In this document: positions 44,939-54,660 of the stretch, piece after piece
Layout: the number at the start of each line of letters is the position of its first letter
Numbering within the stretch: position 1 is the first letter of the stretch
DNA from: Pseudomonadota bacterium
Lineage (GTDB): Bacteria; Pseudomonadota; Gammaproteobacteria; Acidiferrobacterales; Acidiferrobacteraceae
Direction: 5' to 3'
NCBI GenBank assembly: GCA_021795715.1
Contig: JAJYPD010000012.1
Location: 1 to 56,523 of the forward strand
DNA length: 56,523 bases
Translations under genes and position numbers: made by a program
The notes under the pieces: generated by a model
The model's database searches: none
What the model saw: the letters and a program-made list of their open reading frames with translations, nothing else
Told to the model about the DNA's origin: nothing

Positions 44939-45367
44939 ATGGGCCTGCCGCCGGAATCGTTTTCCGGAGTCCTCCATGAGACTGCGCGCCTGTGGCGCAC
45001 CGAACTCGATCGGCGTCTCCGTCCCCTGGGACTGAGTCAGGCAAAATGGCGGATGCTGTTTCACATCGCCTGCAGCCAGGATTGCACTCAGGCAGAACTC
45101 GCCGCCCGTCTCGGCGTGGAGGCGCCCACCGTGGTCGGCCTCCTCGACCGCCTGGCCGCCGACAAGCTCATTGAGCGGCGGGAATCGGCCACGGACCGCC
45201 GCAGCAAGACCGTGCATCTGCTCAAAGCCGGCGAGGCGCTTCTCAAACCGATCAACCAGATGGCCGAGCAATTGAGTGATGAGCTGCTGGCCGGTTTCAG
45301 CGCAGAGGAGATCGCGTGCAGCCGCGCCGTCCTAAAGCGCATCCGCGATCACCTGGTCGCTCTTTAA
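44939..45367 (+). CDS. MarR-family transcriptional regulator
   Basis: The protein is a 142-residue winged-helix repressor: WRTELDRRLRPLGLSQAKWR, CTQAELAARLGVEAPTVVGL, LDRLAADKLIERRESATDRR, with the wing DRRSKTVHL. MarR proteins usually release their operator when bound by phenolic or hydrophobic compounds. It is the first gene of an efflux operon (membrane-fusion protein, stress protein, MFS pump), which it probably controls through the palindromes upstream. The ribosome-binding site is AAGGAG. Confidence 0.9.
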   Translation: MGLPPESFSGVLHETARLWRTELDRRLRPLGLSQAKWRMLFHIACSQDCTQAELAARLGVEAPTVVGLLDRLAADKLIERRESATDRRSKTVHLLKAGEALLKPINQMAEQLSDELLAGFSAEEIACSRAVLKRIRDHLVAL

Positions 45368-45388
45368 GGCCCTATAAGAACAACCCGC

Positions 45389-46267
45389 ATGAACAGACTT
45401 TCCCGGTTAGTGCAATCGATACTGCAACAACGGGCGCTCGTGGTCTTTTTTCTGGCACTGGCCCTCTATGGCGGCTATGTGTTCTGGCGCCATCTGCAGA
45501 ATTATGTCAGCACGGACGACGCTTATGTCGGCGCCCACGTCGTGCCGGTCGCCGCGCAGGTTTCGGGGCCCGTGGCACACCTGTACGTGCGTGACAACTC
45601 GCCGGTGCGGCAAGGGCAACGGCTCTTTGAGATTGATCTCCACCCGTTCCAGATCGCCGTGGCAGCCGCCAAGGCGCTTGTCGCCGAACGCAAGGCCGCC
45701 CTCGTCAACGCGCAATTCATCAGCGAGCGCACGACCAAGATGGCCGCCCGCCGCTTCCTGTCTTCGCAGGCCTCGCAGACCGCCGAGACCGCCGTGCAAA
45801 CCGATCGCGCGGCATGGCAGGCCGCCCAGGCGGCGCTCGCGCAGGCGCGCCTCAATCTGCGCCATTGTCTCGTGCGCGCCGCGACCACAGGCTATATCAG
45901 CGACATGAACATCCGTACCGGCACCTTTATCCAGGAGGGCACACCCCTTTTTGCACTGATCAGCAGTGAACGCTACTGGGTCACGGCAAACTTCAAGGAA
46001 ACGGAGCTTGCGCACATACATCCGGGCGAAAAGGCGCATATCCATGTCGACATGTATCCGGGCCACCTTTTCCGTGGTCGCGTCGAAAGCATCAGCGGCG
46101 GGAGCGGCACCGCGTTCTCCCTGTTGCCGCCCGAAAACGCCACCGGCAACTGGGTGAAGGTGACCCAGCGCGTCCCGGTCCGCATCGTCATTTTGAACGT
46201 AAGCCCCAAGTGGCCCCTGCGGATCGGCACGAGCGCGACCGCAACGGTCTATTTTCCCGGACACTGA
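45389..46267 (+). CDS. HlyD/EmrA-type membrane fusion protein
   Basis: This periplasmic adaptor of a multidrug efflux pump has 292 residues. One N-terminal transmembrane helix (about 17-36) is followed by a biotinyl-lipoyl half motif (YVSTDDAYVGAHVVPVAAQV), a helical hairpin (about 90-150), then RAATTGYISDMNIRTGTFIQ and a beta barrel (WVTANFKETELAHIHPGEKA). It is shorter than E. coli EmrA because of a smaller hairpin. It pairs with the DHA2 transporter two genes downstream. Confidence 0.9.
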   Translation: MNRLSRLVQSILQQRALVVFFLALALYGGYVFWRHLQNYVSTDDAYVGAHVVPVAAQVSGPVAHLYVRDNSPVRQGQRLFEIDLHPFQIAVAAAKALVAERKAALVNAQFISERTTKMAARRFLSSQASQTAETAVQTDRAAWQAAQAALAQARLNLRHCLVRAATTGYISDMNIRTGTFIQEGTPLFALISSERYWVTANFKETELAHIHPGEKAHIHVDMYPGHLFRGRVESISGGSGTAFSLLPPENATGNWVKVTQRVPVRIVILNVSPKWPLRIGTSATATVYFPGH

Positions 46268-46279
46268 GCGGGTTCGCCC

Positions 46280-46732
46280 ATGTTTCACACGATGCTCCTC
46301 TGCTTCGATGGAACCCGCGAAAGCCATGCGGCCCTAAGGCGGGGCGCGGAACTGGCGGCGGCCTGTCGGGCGCAGGTGCATCTGCTGGCGGTCATCCAGA
46401 CGAGCGCCATGGCGCTCGTCGGCGAGGCCTTGTCACCCGAGGCGCCGCTTGCCGACTACCAGCAGCGCGTCAAAGACATCCTGCAAGAAGGCGTTGAGAG
46501 CCTGCGGGCGCTCGGCGTCACGGCCAAAGGGCATATCGCCATCGGTGACCCAGTCACCGAGATCGCCGCAGCGGCGCGCACCCTGTCGGTCGACCTGATC
46601 GTTCTGGGCCACCACAGCCAGTCCGCGTTCGCCCGCTGGTGGCGCGGCTCCCTCGATGTCTCGCTTCTCGATGTCGTTCATTCGAGCATTCTCGTGTGTA
46701 TTGAGCCGCCGGGCGCGCAACCCATCGCATGA
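46280..46732 (+). CDS. Universal stress protein (UspA family)
   Basis: This is a 150-residue Rossmann-like single-domain protein. It has MLLCFDGTRESHAALRRGAE at the start and a C-terminal ATP-binding-type motif, VLGHHSQSAFARWWRGSLDV, with S-x-x-x-H-like spacing. Family members bind ATP or respond to stress, and the exact role varies. It lies between the membrane fusion protein and the pump gene, and its stop overlaps the pump start (ATGA). That places it inside the efflux operon. Confidence 0.88.
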   Translation: MFHTMLLCFDGTRESHAALRRGAELAAACRAQVHLLAVIQTSAMALVGEALSPEAPLADYQQRVKDILQEGVESLRALGVTAKGHIAIGDPVTEIAAAARTLSVDLIVLGHHSQSAFARWWRGSLDVSLLDVVHSSILVCIEPPGAQPIA

Positions 46733-48246
46733 CGGCCTATCAGAGACTCATGGTCACCATCGCGGTGATGGCGACCACCGTCATGCAGGTGCTGGACACG
46801 ACGATCGTCAACGTCGCGCTACCCCACATGCAAGGCCAGCTCGCCGCCACGCCGGACCAGATCACCTGGGTCCTCACCAGCTATCTCGTGGCGTCGGCGA
46901 TCTTCATGCCACTCACCGGGTTCTTCTCGGATCGCCTCGGACAGCGGCGCTACCTGCTCATCAGCATTTTCGGTTTCGTGGTGTTCTCGGCGGCGTGCGG
47001 CCTGTCCCAGTCGCTCGACCAGATCGTGCTGTTTCGCCTGCTGCAGGGGCTTTTCGGCGCCGCGCTCGTGCCCCTGTCGCAGGCCATCATGGTCGGCGTC
47101 TACCCGCTGAACGAACGGGGCCGCGCCATGGCCATCTGGGGAATCGGCGTCATGATCGGTCCGATTCTCGGCCCGACGCTCGGGGGCTACCTGACCGAGG
47201 TGCTGAGCTGGCGATGGACCTTTTTCATCAATCTGCCTGTCGGCATCCTGTCGTTCCTGCTGGCCATGAAGGCCGTGCCGGATACACCCAAACGGAGCCG
47301 CGACATGGACTGGTGGGGGCTCTTGTACCTGTCTTTGGCCATCGCCGCGACGCAGTACCTGCTCGACCGCGGCAATGCCTACGGTTGGCTTGGTTCATCG
47401 CGCATCCAGGTGGCCATGACGCTCGTGATCGCGGGGCTGCTCGCGTTTCTCGCGCACAACTTTTCCCGTCGGGGATCCCGCCTGTTCGATCTGCGCATCT
47501 TTCTGGACCGCAACTTCACCATCGCAAGTCTTCTGCTTGCGGTCTTTGGCCTGGGCATGTACGGATCCATGGTCATGCAACCGCTGCTGCTTGAGGAATT
47601 GCTGCACTATCCCACCCTGACCACGGGCCTCATCATGGCGCCGCGCGGCATCATCAGCGCCATCAGTATGATCGTCGTCGGCCGCCTCATCACCCGCATC
47701 AGCGGGCGCGTTCTCATCACCGTCGGTGTCGTTCTGAGCGCACTTGGCACATGGGCCATGGGCAGCTATGACTTGCACATCGATCCTTGGGCCGCAGTCT
47801 GGCCCGTGCTCATCCAGGGAGCCGGCCTCGGCATGATTTACGTGCCTCTGTCGACCATCGCGTTCTCGACGCTGCCCAAGGAGACGGCCGCCGAAGCCGC
47901 GGGGCTTTTCAGTCTGATGCGCACCATCGGCTCGTCCATCGGCATCTCTTTGGTGACGACGGTGTTCATTCGCCACAGCCAGATGGCCTGGAACCTGCTC
48001 GGCGGCCACATCAGCGCCTACAACCCGGCGACCCGGGCCTACGTGGCGCCGCTGCGGGTCATGCCGCAAAGCCCCCTGGGCGTGAACCTGCTGACGGAGA
48101 CCCTCGCCCGTCACGCGCAAATGGTGGCCTTCGATGCCGCTTTTGTCTTCATCACGGCCAGTTTTACCCTGATGCTTCCCTTGGTTTTATTCCTGAGCCG
48201 GGGCCGCGTCGACCTGGGTTCCGGTCCGCAAGTGGTCGCTGACTAG
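46729..48246 (+). CDS. DHA2-family MFS multidrug efflux transporter (EmrB-like)
   Basis: The protein has 505 residues with 14 predicted transmembrane segments. Motif landmarks are LDTTIVNVALPHMQGQL in TM1, GFFSDRLGQRRYLL (loop 2-3), FGAALVPLSQAIMV, and the TM5 motif GIGVMIGPILGPTLGGYLTE. DHA2 pumps export lipophilic drugs with H+ and work with HlyD-type adaptors and an outer-membrane channel; no channel gene is in this operon. It is coupled to the stress protein gene by ATGA. Substrates are unknown. Confidence 0.92.
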   Translation: MTAYQRLMVTIAVMATTVMQVLDTTIVNVALPHMQGQLAATPDQITWVLTSYLVASAIFMPLTGFFSDRLGQRRYLLISIFGFVVFSAACGLSQSLDQIVLFRLLQGLFGAALVPLSQAIMVGVYPLNERGRAMAIWGIGVMIGPILGPTLGGYLTEVLSWRWTFFINLPVGILSFLLAMKAVPDTPKRSRDMDWWGLLYLSLAIAATQYLLDRGNAYGWLGSSRIQVAMTLVIAGLLAFLAHNFSRRGSRLFDLRIFLDRNFTIASLLLAVFGLGMYGSMVMQPLLLEELLHYPTLTTGLIMAPRGIISAISMIVVGRLITRISGRVLITVGVVLSALGTWAMGSYDLHIDPWAAVWPVLIQGAGLGMIYVPLSTIAFSTLPKETAAEAAGLFSLMRTIGSSIGISLVTTVFIRHSQMAWNLLGGHISAYNPATRAYVAPLRVMPQSPLGVNLLTETLARHAQMVAFDAAFVFITASFTLMLPLVLFLSRGRVDLGSGPQVVAD

Positions 48247-48284
48247 CCAGCCGTTTCCCGTCGCCGCTATACTAACGGCCGACT

Positions 48285-48989
48285 ATGAAACCGCTTGTGA
48301 TTTTTCGGCACGCCCCCGGTGAGGGCCCTGGCTACCTGAGCGACGTCCTCAGGCGCCGGGGGGTACCATTCGAATTGATCTGCGTAGACCAAGGGCAGGC
48401 CATACCGGATACCGTTGATGACTGGTCGGGGCTTGTCTTCATGGGCGGCCCCATGAGCGTCAACGATCCCCTGCCCTGGATCGATCAGGTCACCAGCCTC
48501 ATACGCGCCGCACGCGAACGCGATGTGCCGGTACTGGGACACTGTCTCGGCGGGCAACTGATCAGCAAGGCCCTGGGGGGCACGGTCACTTCCAACCCGG
48601 TGCAGGAAATCGGCTGGGGACCCGTCACGCAGATGGCCAACGCCGGGAGCCGGCGCTATTTTGCCGCCCTGCCAACGACATTCGAGGTGTTCCACTGGCA
48701 CGGCGAAACCTTCAGCATTCCGGATGGCGCCACGCTCGTATTGACAGGCCCGTATTGCCGCCATCAGGGCTTCGTGATCGGACGCATGCTCGGTCTGCAA
48801 TGCCACATCGAGATGACGGCCAAAATGATCGAGAACTGGATCAACAACACCGAAGGCCGGCCATTGACGGGGGCCGCGTCCGTGCAGACGGCGGAAGCCA
48901 TGCGCACCGACATGCATCAACGCCTCGCCGCCTTGCATCGGGTGGCCGACGCCGTCTACGGTGTGTGGCTGGACCAGCTGTGCGCATAG
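48285..48989 (+). CDS. Class I glutamine amidotransferase
   Basis: This is a 234-residue protein with the amidotransferase nucleophile in VPVLGHCLGGQLISKALGG and the downstream pair GLQCHIEMT, where His and Glu complete the triad (commonly FHPE). GLVFMGGPMSV is the oxyanion-side strand. Such single-domain proteins act on glutamine or gamma-glutamyl compounds, and the real substrate is not known. It overlaps the ROK kinase gene by 10 nt. Confidence 0.85.
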   Translation: MKPLVIFRHAPGEGPGYLSDVLRRRGVPFELICVDQGQAIPDTVDDWSGLVFMGGPMSVNDPLPWIDQVTSLIRAARERDVPVLGHCLGGQLISKALGGTVTSNPVQEIGWGPVTQMANAGSRRYFAALPTTFEVFHWHGETFSIPDGATLVLTGPYCRHQGFVIGRMLGLQCHIEMTAKMIENWINNTEGRPLTGAASVQTAEAMRTDMHQRLAALHRVADAVYGVWLDQLCA

Positions 48990-49858
48990 GCGTCGACCTC
49001 GGTGGCACGAAAATCGAGGCGATCGTCATGGACGATGCGGGCGTCATCCGCAGCCAGGTACGCGTGCCTACGCCCCGCGCCGGTGGTTACGAAGCCATCA
49101 CCGCCGCCATTGCCGCCCTCGTCACGCGCCTCGAAAGCGAAGTGCAAGCCCGCTGCACCATCGGCATCGGGACGCCCGGGGCCATCTCGCATACGACCGG
49201 CGCGATCAAGAATTCCAACACAACCTGCCTAAACGGCCGCCCGTTGCAGCAGGATCTGGAGCGGCGGCTCGGCCGGCCCATCCGTCTGGAGAATGACGCC
49301 AACTGCCTTGCCCTGAGCGAGGCGCGCGACGGCGCCGCACGCGACTACGGCTGCGTGTTCGCCGTCATCCTCGGCACCGGCGTAGGCGGCGGCATCGTGA
49401 TCAACAAGACACTCTGGAGCGGCCGCCAGCGCATCGCCGGCGAATGGGGCCATAACACGCTCGATCCGCAAGGTCCCGATTGCTACTGTGGCCACCGCGG
49501 CTGTGTCGAAACCCTGCTGTCGGGACCGGGACTGGTGGCGGATTACCAGAGGCACGGCGGCACCCGGGCCGTGGATGCGCCGGCCGTGGTTGCGGCCGCG
49601 CGGGACGGCGAGCCGCAGGCCCAGGCCAGCCTGCGCCGCTATGGCGAACGCCTGGGGCAGGCTTTGGCGGTGGTCGTAAACATCCTGGATCCCGACATCA
49701 TCGTCGTAGGCGGCGGCCTGAGCGCCGTGCCGGAAATCTATGAGCAAGCTCGGCGCCCGCTGGCGTCCTGGGCCTTTACGGATGATTTTGTCACACCGAT
49801 CGTGCCGGCCGTGCACGGACCGGCGTCCGGAGTCCGGGGCGCCGCACACCTCTGGTAA
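48980..49858 (+). CDS. ROK-family sugar kinase (Mak/fructokinase-like)
   Basis: This kinase phosphorylates a hexose, probably fructose or N-acetylglucosamine. The 292-residue protein starts at GTG 48980 and shows [47 protein letters not shown], the catalytic region [20 protein letters not shown] and the zinc motif [10 protein letters not shown]. It is closest by eye to E. coli Mak. The start lies inside the amidotransferase gene end, implying coupling. proS follows. Confidence 0.88.
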   Translation: MRIGVDLGGTKIEAIVMDDAGVIRSQVRVPTPRAGGYEAITAAIAALVTRLESEVQARCTIGIGTPGAISHTTGAIKNSNTTCLNGRPLQQDLERRLGRPIRLENDANCLALSEARDGAARDYGCVFAVILGTGVGGGIVINKTLWSGRQRIAGEWGHNTLDPQGPDCYCGHRGCVETLLSGPGLVADYQRHGGTRAVDAPAVVAAARDGEPQAQASLRRYGERLGQALAVVVNILDPDIIVVGGGLSAVPEIYEQARRPLASWAFTDDFVTPIVPAVHGPASGVRGAAHLW

Positions 49859-49892
49859 CGGACTGCCTCCCCTTTTGACTCACAGGATCACG

Positions 49893-51590
49893 ATGCGCAC
49901 ATCCCGTTTGCTTCTTTCCACTCTGAAGGAAAATCCGGCCGACGCCGAAATCATCAGCCACCGCCTGATGCTGCGGGCCGGGCTCATCCGCAAGCTGGCG
50001 GCGGGGCTCTATGTGTGGCTGCCCATGGGTCTGCGCGTCTTGCGGCGCGTGGAAGCGGTCGTGCGCGCCGAAATGAACCGCTCTGGCGCTCAGGAACTGC
50101 TCATGCCGTCCATCCAGCCGGCCGAGCTCTGGGAAGAATCGGGACGCTGGCAGCATTACGGACCGGAACTGCTGCGCATCACCGACCGGCACGACCGGGC
50201 CTTCTGCTATGGCCCCACCCATGAGGAGGTCATCACCGATCTCGCCCGGCGCGAGATCCGCAGCTACCGGCAACTGCCGGTCAATTTTTATCAGATCCAG
50301 ACGAAATTCCGCGACGAAGTGCGGCCTCGGTTCGGCGTGATGCGCGCCCGCGAATTTCTCATGAAGGATGCCTATTCGTTCCATGCCGATGAAGCCTCCC
50401 TGCGCGAGACCTACAACGACATGTTCGCGACGTATCAGCGGATATTTTCGCGCCTGGGACTCCGGTTTCGTCCCGTCCGGGCGGACACCGGCAGCATCGG
50501 CGGAAGCGCTTCGCACGAATTTCATGTCCTGGCCGAAACCGGAGAGGATGCGCTTGCCATCTGCAGCGCCTGCGACTACGCCGCCAACGTGGAACTGGCA
50601 ACCGCGGCACCGCCCCCGCCGGCCGCCGCCCCGGGTGAAACCCTTGCCCTGCGCGACACCGGCAACGCGGCCACCATCGAGGAGGTGGCGCACTTCTTCG
50701 GTGTCGAACCCCGGCGTCTCCTGAAAACCTTGTTCGTCAAAGGTGAGAATGGCCCGGTGGCCTTGCTGTTGCGGGGTGATCACGAACTAAACGCCATCAA
50801 GGCCGCCAAGGTACCAGGAGTTTTGTCCCCGCTCACGTTTGCCACCGCGGCCGAGGTGGTCCAGGCCGGCGGTGTCCCCGGGGCGAGCGGTCCCATCGGC
50901 CTGCGTATCCCGGTTTTTGTGGACCCGGCGGGCGCGTCGCTTGCCGACTTCATCTGCGGCGCCAACCGCGATGGGCATCATCTGCAGGGCGTCAACTGGG
51001 GGCGCGATGTGGCGCTGCCGCCGATGGCGGATTTGCGCGAGGTCGTGCCGGGCGATCCCTGTCCGGACTGTGGTGCACCCCTTGAACGCCATCGGGGCAT
51101 CGAGGTTGGTCACATCTTCCAGTTGGGCACCAAGTACAGCGCCAAGATGGACGCCCGCTTCCTGGATGAAAACGGTGAAAGCAAACCGTTTGTCATGGGA
51201 TGCTACGGCATCGGAGTCTCCCGCGTTGTGGCGGCAGCGATCGAACAGAATCACGACGAGCGCGGCATCATCTGGCCTGCGCCGCTTGCGCCGTTTGCGG
51301 TGGCCATCGTCTGCATCGGGTCGGCCAAATCCCCTGCGGTCGCCGACGCGGCCGCCAGGATCTATGATGAACTCATGGAGGCCGGTATCGACGTCTTGCT
51401 CGATGATCGCAACGAACGGCCGGGGGTGCTCTTTGGTGACATGGATTTGATCGGCATTCCGCATCGCCTGGTGATCGGCGAGCGGGGACTAAAGAGCGCG
51501 ACGGTGGAATACAAGGCGCGGTGCACCGACACCGCGGAGGATTGGCCGCTTGCGGAAGTTCTTCCACGGCTCAAAGAACGCCTGGGCTAG
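49893..51590 (+). CDS. proS: Prolyl-tRNA synthetase
   Basis: This class II synthetase charges tRNA-Pro. The 565-residue protein is the bacterial form with an editing domain. It starts [20 protein letters not shown], with motif 1 around [20 protein letters not shown], motif 2 [18 protein letters not shown], the INS editing insertion (about residues 224-407) and motif 3 [22 protein letters not shown] 49893 is chosen over upstream frames in the ROK gene. Its end overlaps the lytic transglycosylase start. Confidence 0.97.
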   Translation: MRTSRLLLSTLKENPADAEIISHRLMLRAGLIRKLAAGLYVWLPMGLRVLRRVEAVVRAEMNRSGAQELLMPSIQPAELWEESGRWQHYGPELLRITDRHDRAFCYGPTHEEVITDLARREIRSYRQLPVNFYQIQTKFRDEVRPRFGVMRAREFLMKDAYSFHADEASLRETYNDMFATYQRIFSRLGLRFRPVRADTGSIGGSASHEFHVLAETGEDALAICSACDYAANVELATAAPPPPAAAPGETLALRDTGNAATIEEVAHFFGVEPRRLLKTLFVKGENGPVALLLRGDHELNAIKAAKVPGVLSPLTFATAAEVVQAGGVPGASGPIGLRIPVFVDPAGASLADFICGANRDGHHLQGVNWGRDVALPPMADLREVVPGDPCPDCGAPLERHRGIEVGHIFQLGTKYSAKMDARFLDENGESKPFVMGCYGIGVSRVVAAAIEQNHDERGIIWPAPLAPFAVAIVCIGSAKSPAVADAAARIYDELMEAGIDVLLDDRNERPGVLFGDMDLIGIPHRLVIGERGLKSATVEYKARCTDTAEDWPLAEVLPRLKERLG

Positions 51591-52119
51591 CGCGCTCGCC
51601 GCGCTGTTTTTGGCGTCACCTCCGGCCTGGGCGCACACAGGCTCACCCTGGGGCCACATCCCGGTGGCCCGCGACGGCTTTGCCAACAGCTTTGCCGCGC
51701 AGGTCTGGCTGGCGGATATGTCGACGCGCCTTGCGGCCTTTGTGCCGGACCGGCACTTTCGGATCCGTCTTCTGGAGGATGTCCGTTACGCGGCTTTGCG
51801 CGAAGGTTTGCGCCCGCGGATCGTGCTGGCGGTCATCGAAGTGGAAAGCGCCTTCAATCCCTACGCCATTTCCTCAAGCGGGGCTTTGGGCCTCATGCAG
51901 GTGATGCCGTTCTGGACGCAGCGCCTTCCCCACCGCCAGCGCAACCTCTTTCGCGTTCGCACCAATCTCCGTTACGGCTGCCACATACTGCGGCACTACC
52001 TGAACCGTCACCACGGAAACCTGTTCGCGGCGCTGGCGGCCTACAACGGCAGCAACGGTCTGCCGTATTACCCGGACCGCGTTTACGCGGTGCTGCACGC
52101 CCGCTGGTTTCATCAATAA
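51550..52119 (+). CDS. Exported lytic transglycosylase (Slt family)
   Basis: This enzyme cleaves peptidoglycan between MurNAc and GlcNAc. The 189-residue protein has a signal peptide ([19 protein letters not shown], cleaved about residue 28) and the catalytic Glu in [20 protein letters not shown], followed by LMQVMPFWT and the AALAAYNGS motif. The start is probably TTG 51550, inside proS (41-nt overlap). A terminator follows at 52220-52261. Confidence 0.88.
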   Translation: MRKFFHGSKNAWASALAALFLASPPAWAHTGSPWGHIPVARDGFANSFAAQVWLADMSTRLAAFVPDRHFRIRLLEDVRYAALREGLRPRIVLAVIEVESAFNPYAISSSGALGLMQVMPFWTQRLPHRQRNLFRVRTNLRYGCHILRHYLNRHHGNLFAALAAYNGSNGLPYYPDRVYAVLHARWFHQ

Positions 52120-52219
52120 ACCGTGCGCAGACACATCATCCCCGGACAGGACCCTGCCCCCCGGGACGCCGGCCAACCGCTTGCCAGTCCCCGCGACAGC
52201 GCCCGGCCCGCATTCTCAT

Positions 52220-52261
52220 CACGGCCACAAAGCGCTTTGCCGTGCGGGCCGTGGTGTTTTT
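52220..52261 (+). terminator. Terminator after the lytic transglycosylase gene
   Basis: CACGGCC (52220-52226) pairs with GGCCGTG (52247-52253) around a smaller AAAGCGCTTT palindrome and is followed by GTGTTTTTG. It closes the proS-slt unit before the convergent binding-protein gene. Confidence 0.7.
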
Positions 52262-52326
52262 GACTTTGACTATCCCGGGGCACACGCCACGCGGGCGCAG
52301 ACGCGCGGCTTAAAAACACCGCCCCC

Positions 52327-53307
52327 TCAACCGGATACGAAGTCCGCCGTCTCGTTTCCCACGGCCTGCTGCGCGCGGGCCTGTGACACGGGCAAATGTT
52401 CGCGCCGTATGTCTTCGGCCACATCATGGCGGATCTCCGATCCGTACACGTCGCGCCACTGCGCCTCGAGCACACGGTCGGCGCCCCGATACGCGGCGGC
52501 GTCACCCGGAACCAGTTTGTGGCCATGCGCAAAACGGCGGCGCAGGCGGCGCATCGCCTGCTGGCCGGCCGGACTCAACAACGCCTGGACGATCTTCTCA
52601 CGCAGGGCAAGCGGCAGCCGGGCGCTGATGGTAAAGCCTTGATTCGGAAGATGCGGTCCTTTCTGGATGATCGTGATGCCCTTATGCTGCGGATCAAGAT
52701 AATGCAGGCTGAGCCGCGGTCCGATACCGAGCGTGCACGTATGGGCCCGCACCGCATGGAAGATCGCCTTCCAGCCCCGCACGTTGCGCAAATACGGCTG
52801 GCGCACGGGGTCCTTGAAATAGGACATCACCCACAAGCTGCCCCAGTTGGGAAAGGGAGGTGCGCACAGAATCTGGCCGGCCGCCGCCTGCTGCACCGTG
52901 TGCACGGGCGAACCCTTCCATGTGTACAGGCGCCAATCCTGCGATTGCGGAACACGCGGCCCGAGCGTCTGATCCAGATGCCGCAGGCGCCAATCCATGA
53001 ATTGCGGCCCGTCGAAATAGATGTCGGCGTGGTCCGTCCATATCCAGGATTCGTAGGTAATCCACCCGTCTGGATGCCTGTAGATGACCTTGTGGTCCAG
53101 CACCTTCGTCAGGAACGCGGCAATCGGCCCGTAATCCCGCCGCCCGCGCGCGCCGGACTCGCGTGGCGCGGCCACAAACACATAGGGCTTATCGCCGGCC
53201 CGGGTCATCTGCAGGGCGGCCTGCTGACCGGCGACCGCCGATGGCGTACATACAGATCCCAGCGCCGCGACCAATCCAATCGCCGCGGTCTGTGCGACCT
53301 TGCCCAT
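52327..53307 (-). CDS. PhnD-like phosphate/phosphonate ABC-type binding protein
   Basis: The protein is 326 residues with a signal peptide (about 1-32, ending TPSAVA), then a type 2 periplasmic-binding fold: YGPIAAFLTKVLDHKVIYRH, IYFDGPQFMDWRLRH, QAAAGQILCAPPFPNWG and GFTISARLPLALREKIVQAL. The family binds phosphonates, phosphite or similar oxyanions. No permease or ATPase gene is adjacent, so it may be an orphan or sensory protein. ATG 53307 follows a GGGAG site. Confidence 0.75.
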   Translation of the reverse strand: MGKVAQTAAIGLVAALGSVCTPSAVAGQQAALQMTRAGDKPYVFVAAPRESGARGRRDYGPIAAFLTKVLDHKVIYRHPDGWITYESWIWTDHADIYFDGPQFMDWRLRHLDQTLGPRVPQSQDWRLYTWKGSPVHTVQQAAAGQILCAPPFPNWGSLWVMSYFKDPVRQPYLRNVRGWKAIFHAVRAHTCTLGIGPRLSLHYLDPQHKGITIIQKGPHLPNQGFTISARLPLALREKIVQALLSPAGQQAMRRLRRRFAHGHKLVPGDAAAYRGADRVLEAQWRDVYGSEIRHDVAEDIRREHLPVSQARAQQAVGNETADFVSG

Positions 53308-53343
53308 GAAATCTCCCTCGTCTGTTATCCTGATTTTTAACAT

Positions 53344-53754
53344 AGCAGCCGCGCGGCCAATGCCAAGCAGGAACCAAAGTGCGGGTTAACCGTTCGGCGC
53401 CTGCGGGCGGCCGCCCATCATACGCCGCACGCCATGGGAAGCAAAACGCCACCGCACCCCCTTTCCCGCCGCCCCCTGTTGGACAAAAAGGCCCGCCGGT
53501 GGGAGCGGAACGACCCGCGCACGCCCGCCAAAAGGCCCCCGCCACAGACGGAAGGGCCGTGGACATCCCCGTTTAAGACCCCGACGGCGCACAGGAACCG
53601 GGGCCGCATGCAGGCCGCCGCAGACCCCTCTAAAGCCGGAAGACACGGATGTCCTGGACGCACACGAAAACCCGCAGCCGGTGCCGGCCCAAACGGGCTG
53701 GCGCACGGCCTGCCCGATGGACGGATCGCGTCCTCAAGCGGCACCGTAACGGGA
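53344..53754. other. Gene-less GC-rich stretch
   Basis: About 410 bp between the PhnD-like gene and the NicO-like gene contain no credible start-plus-family match on either strand; long open frames here are GC-driven shadows. A C/G-rich CCCGCCGGTGGG near 53490 could form a short stem. No riboswitch or RNA motif was recognised. Confidence 0.5.
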
Positions 53755-54633
53755 TTAGCGGATCGGGAACAGCTGGCGCGCCTCACGCAGGGACTTCCAG
53801 AACGCATAAGCGGATATGGGCACGAGGATCACCACGACAAGGATCATGCCGACATCGAGATGCGCCAGGTTGTGCACATGCACTCCCGTCGCCACGCCGA
53901 AAGAGGCCAGACGCGGATAGAGCAGGCCCAGAAGACCGGCCAGGGCAAAGGCCGCGCCACCGCCGGCAAGGGTGCGGCCGGCCATTTTGCGCGCAACATA
54001 TGTGCGGGCGCGGTCATCGAGGTGGCGATGCGCCATCCACGCGCCAAACACCGACCCGAGCAGCATCTGCATGACCATCGTGCCAAGACCAAAGAGCAAA
54101 CCCGGCAGAAACGCCGTATAGGGGCTGCCCATGGCCGGCGCAAGCACCGTGTAGACGATCAGGGCAAACGCGCCGGTGCCCCAGCCGGCGATGAATCCGT
54201 GCACAAGCGGCATGTACGCCGGCAACGGCCCTGGCGCGGGGACCCCTTCCTCATCCATTGCATGGCTGTGAAAAAGATGCGCAATGCGGCCCTTGCGCAG
54301 GATGTAGAGACCCGAACCGAACATCACCGTGCCCACCACGATATAGACGGCGAAATTCCAGCGCACATCCTTCAGGAAGTCCGCCATCGCAAAATAGGCG
54401 AGTTCGGACGCCAGCGCCCGCTGCAGGGCGAATGTCAGGGAAAAATACAGGCCCGCGCGCATCCCGCCGCGGACGGAATAGGAGCCAATGGCATAATTGA
54501 ACGTGATCGGCCAGGTGTGTTCGTCGGGCGTCACCCCGTGCACCATGCCCAGAAAGAAGGCCGTCGCAAGCGCCAGACCAACGCCAAGGCCAGCCAGATC
54601 CGGATTCCAGAGATTAAGGTCGGCGATGACCAT
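53755..54633 (-). CDS. NicO/RcnA-like multi-pass membrane protein
   Basis: This is a 292-residue integral membrane protein with about seven hydrophobic segments. Near the N-terminus, GMVHGVTPDEHTWPITFNYA resembles the His/Asp-rich motif of NicO-type nickel/cobalt transporters (usually HALEADH). A cytoplasmic His-rich loop (AHLFHSHAMDE) and MPLVHGFIAGWGTGAFAL follow. Ni2+ or Co2+ transport is therefore plausible but not certain. It lies downstream of epmB on the same strand and may share its transcript. Confidence 0.6.
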   Translation of the reverse strand: MVIADLNLWNPDLAGLGVGLALATAFFLGMVHGVTPDEHTWPITFNYAIGSYSVRGGMRAGLYFSLTFALQRALASELAYFAMADFLKDVRWNFAVYIVVGTVMFGSGLYILRKGRIAHLFHSHAMDEEGVPAPGPLPAYMPLVHGFIAGWGTGAFALIVYTVLAPAMGSPYTAFLPGLLFGLGTMVMQMLLGSVFGAWMAHRHLDDRARTYVARKMAGRTLAGGGAAFALAGLLGLLYPRLASFGVATGVHVHNLAHLDVGMILVVVILVPISAYAFWKSLREARQLFPIR

Positions 54634-54660
54634 AGCGATCAGACTGTAACGATAGGGGGC

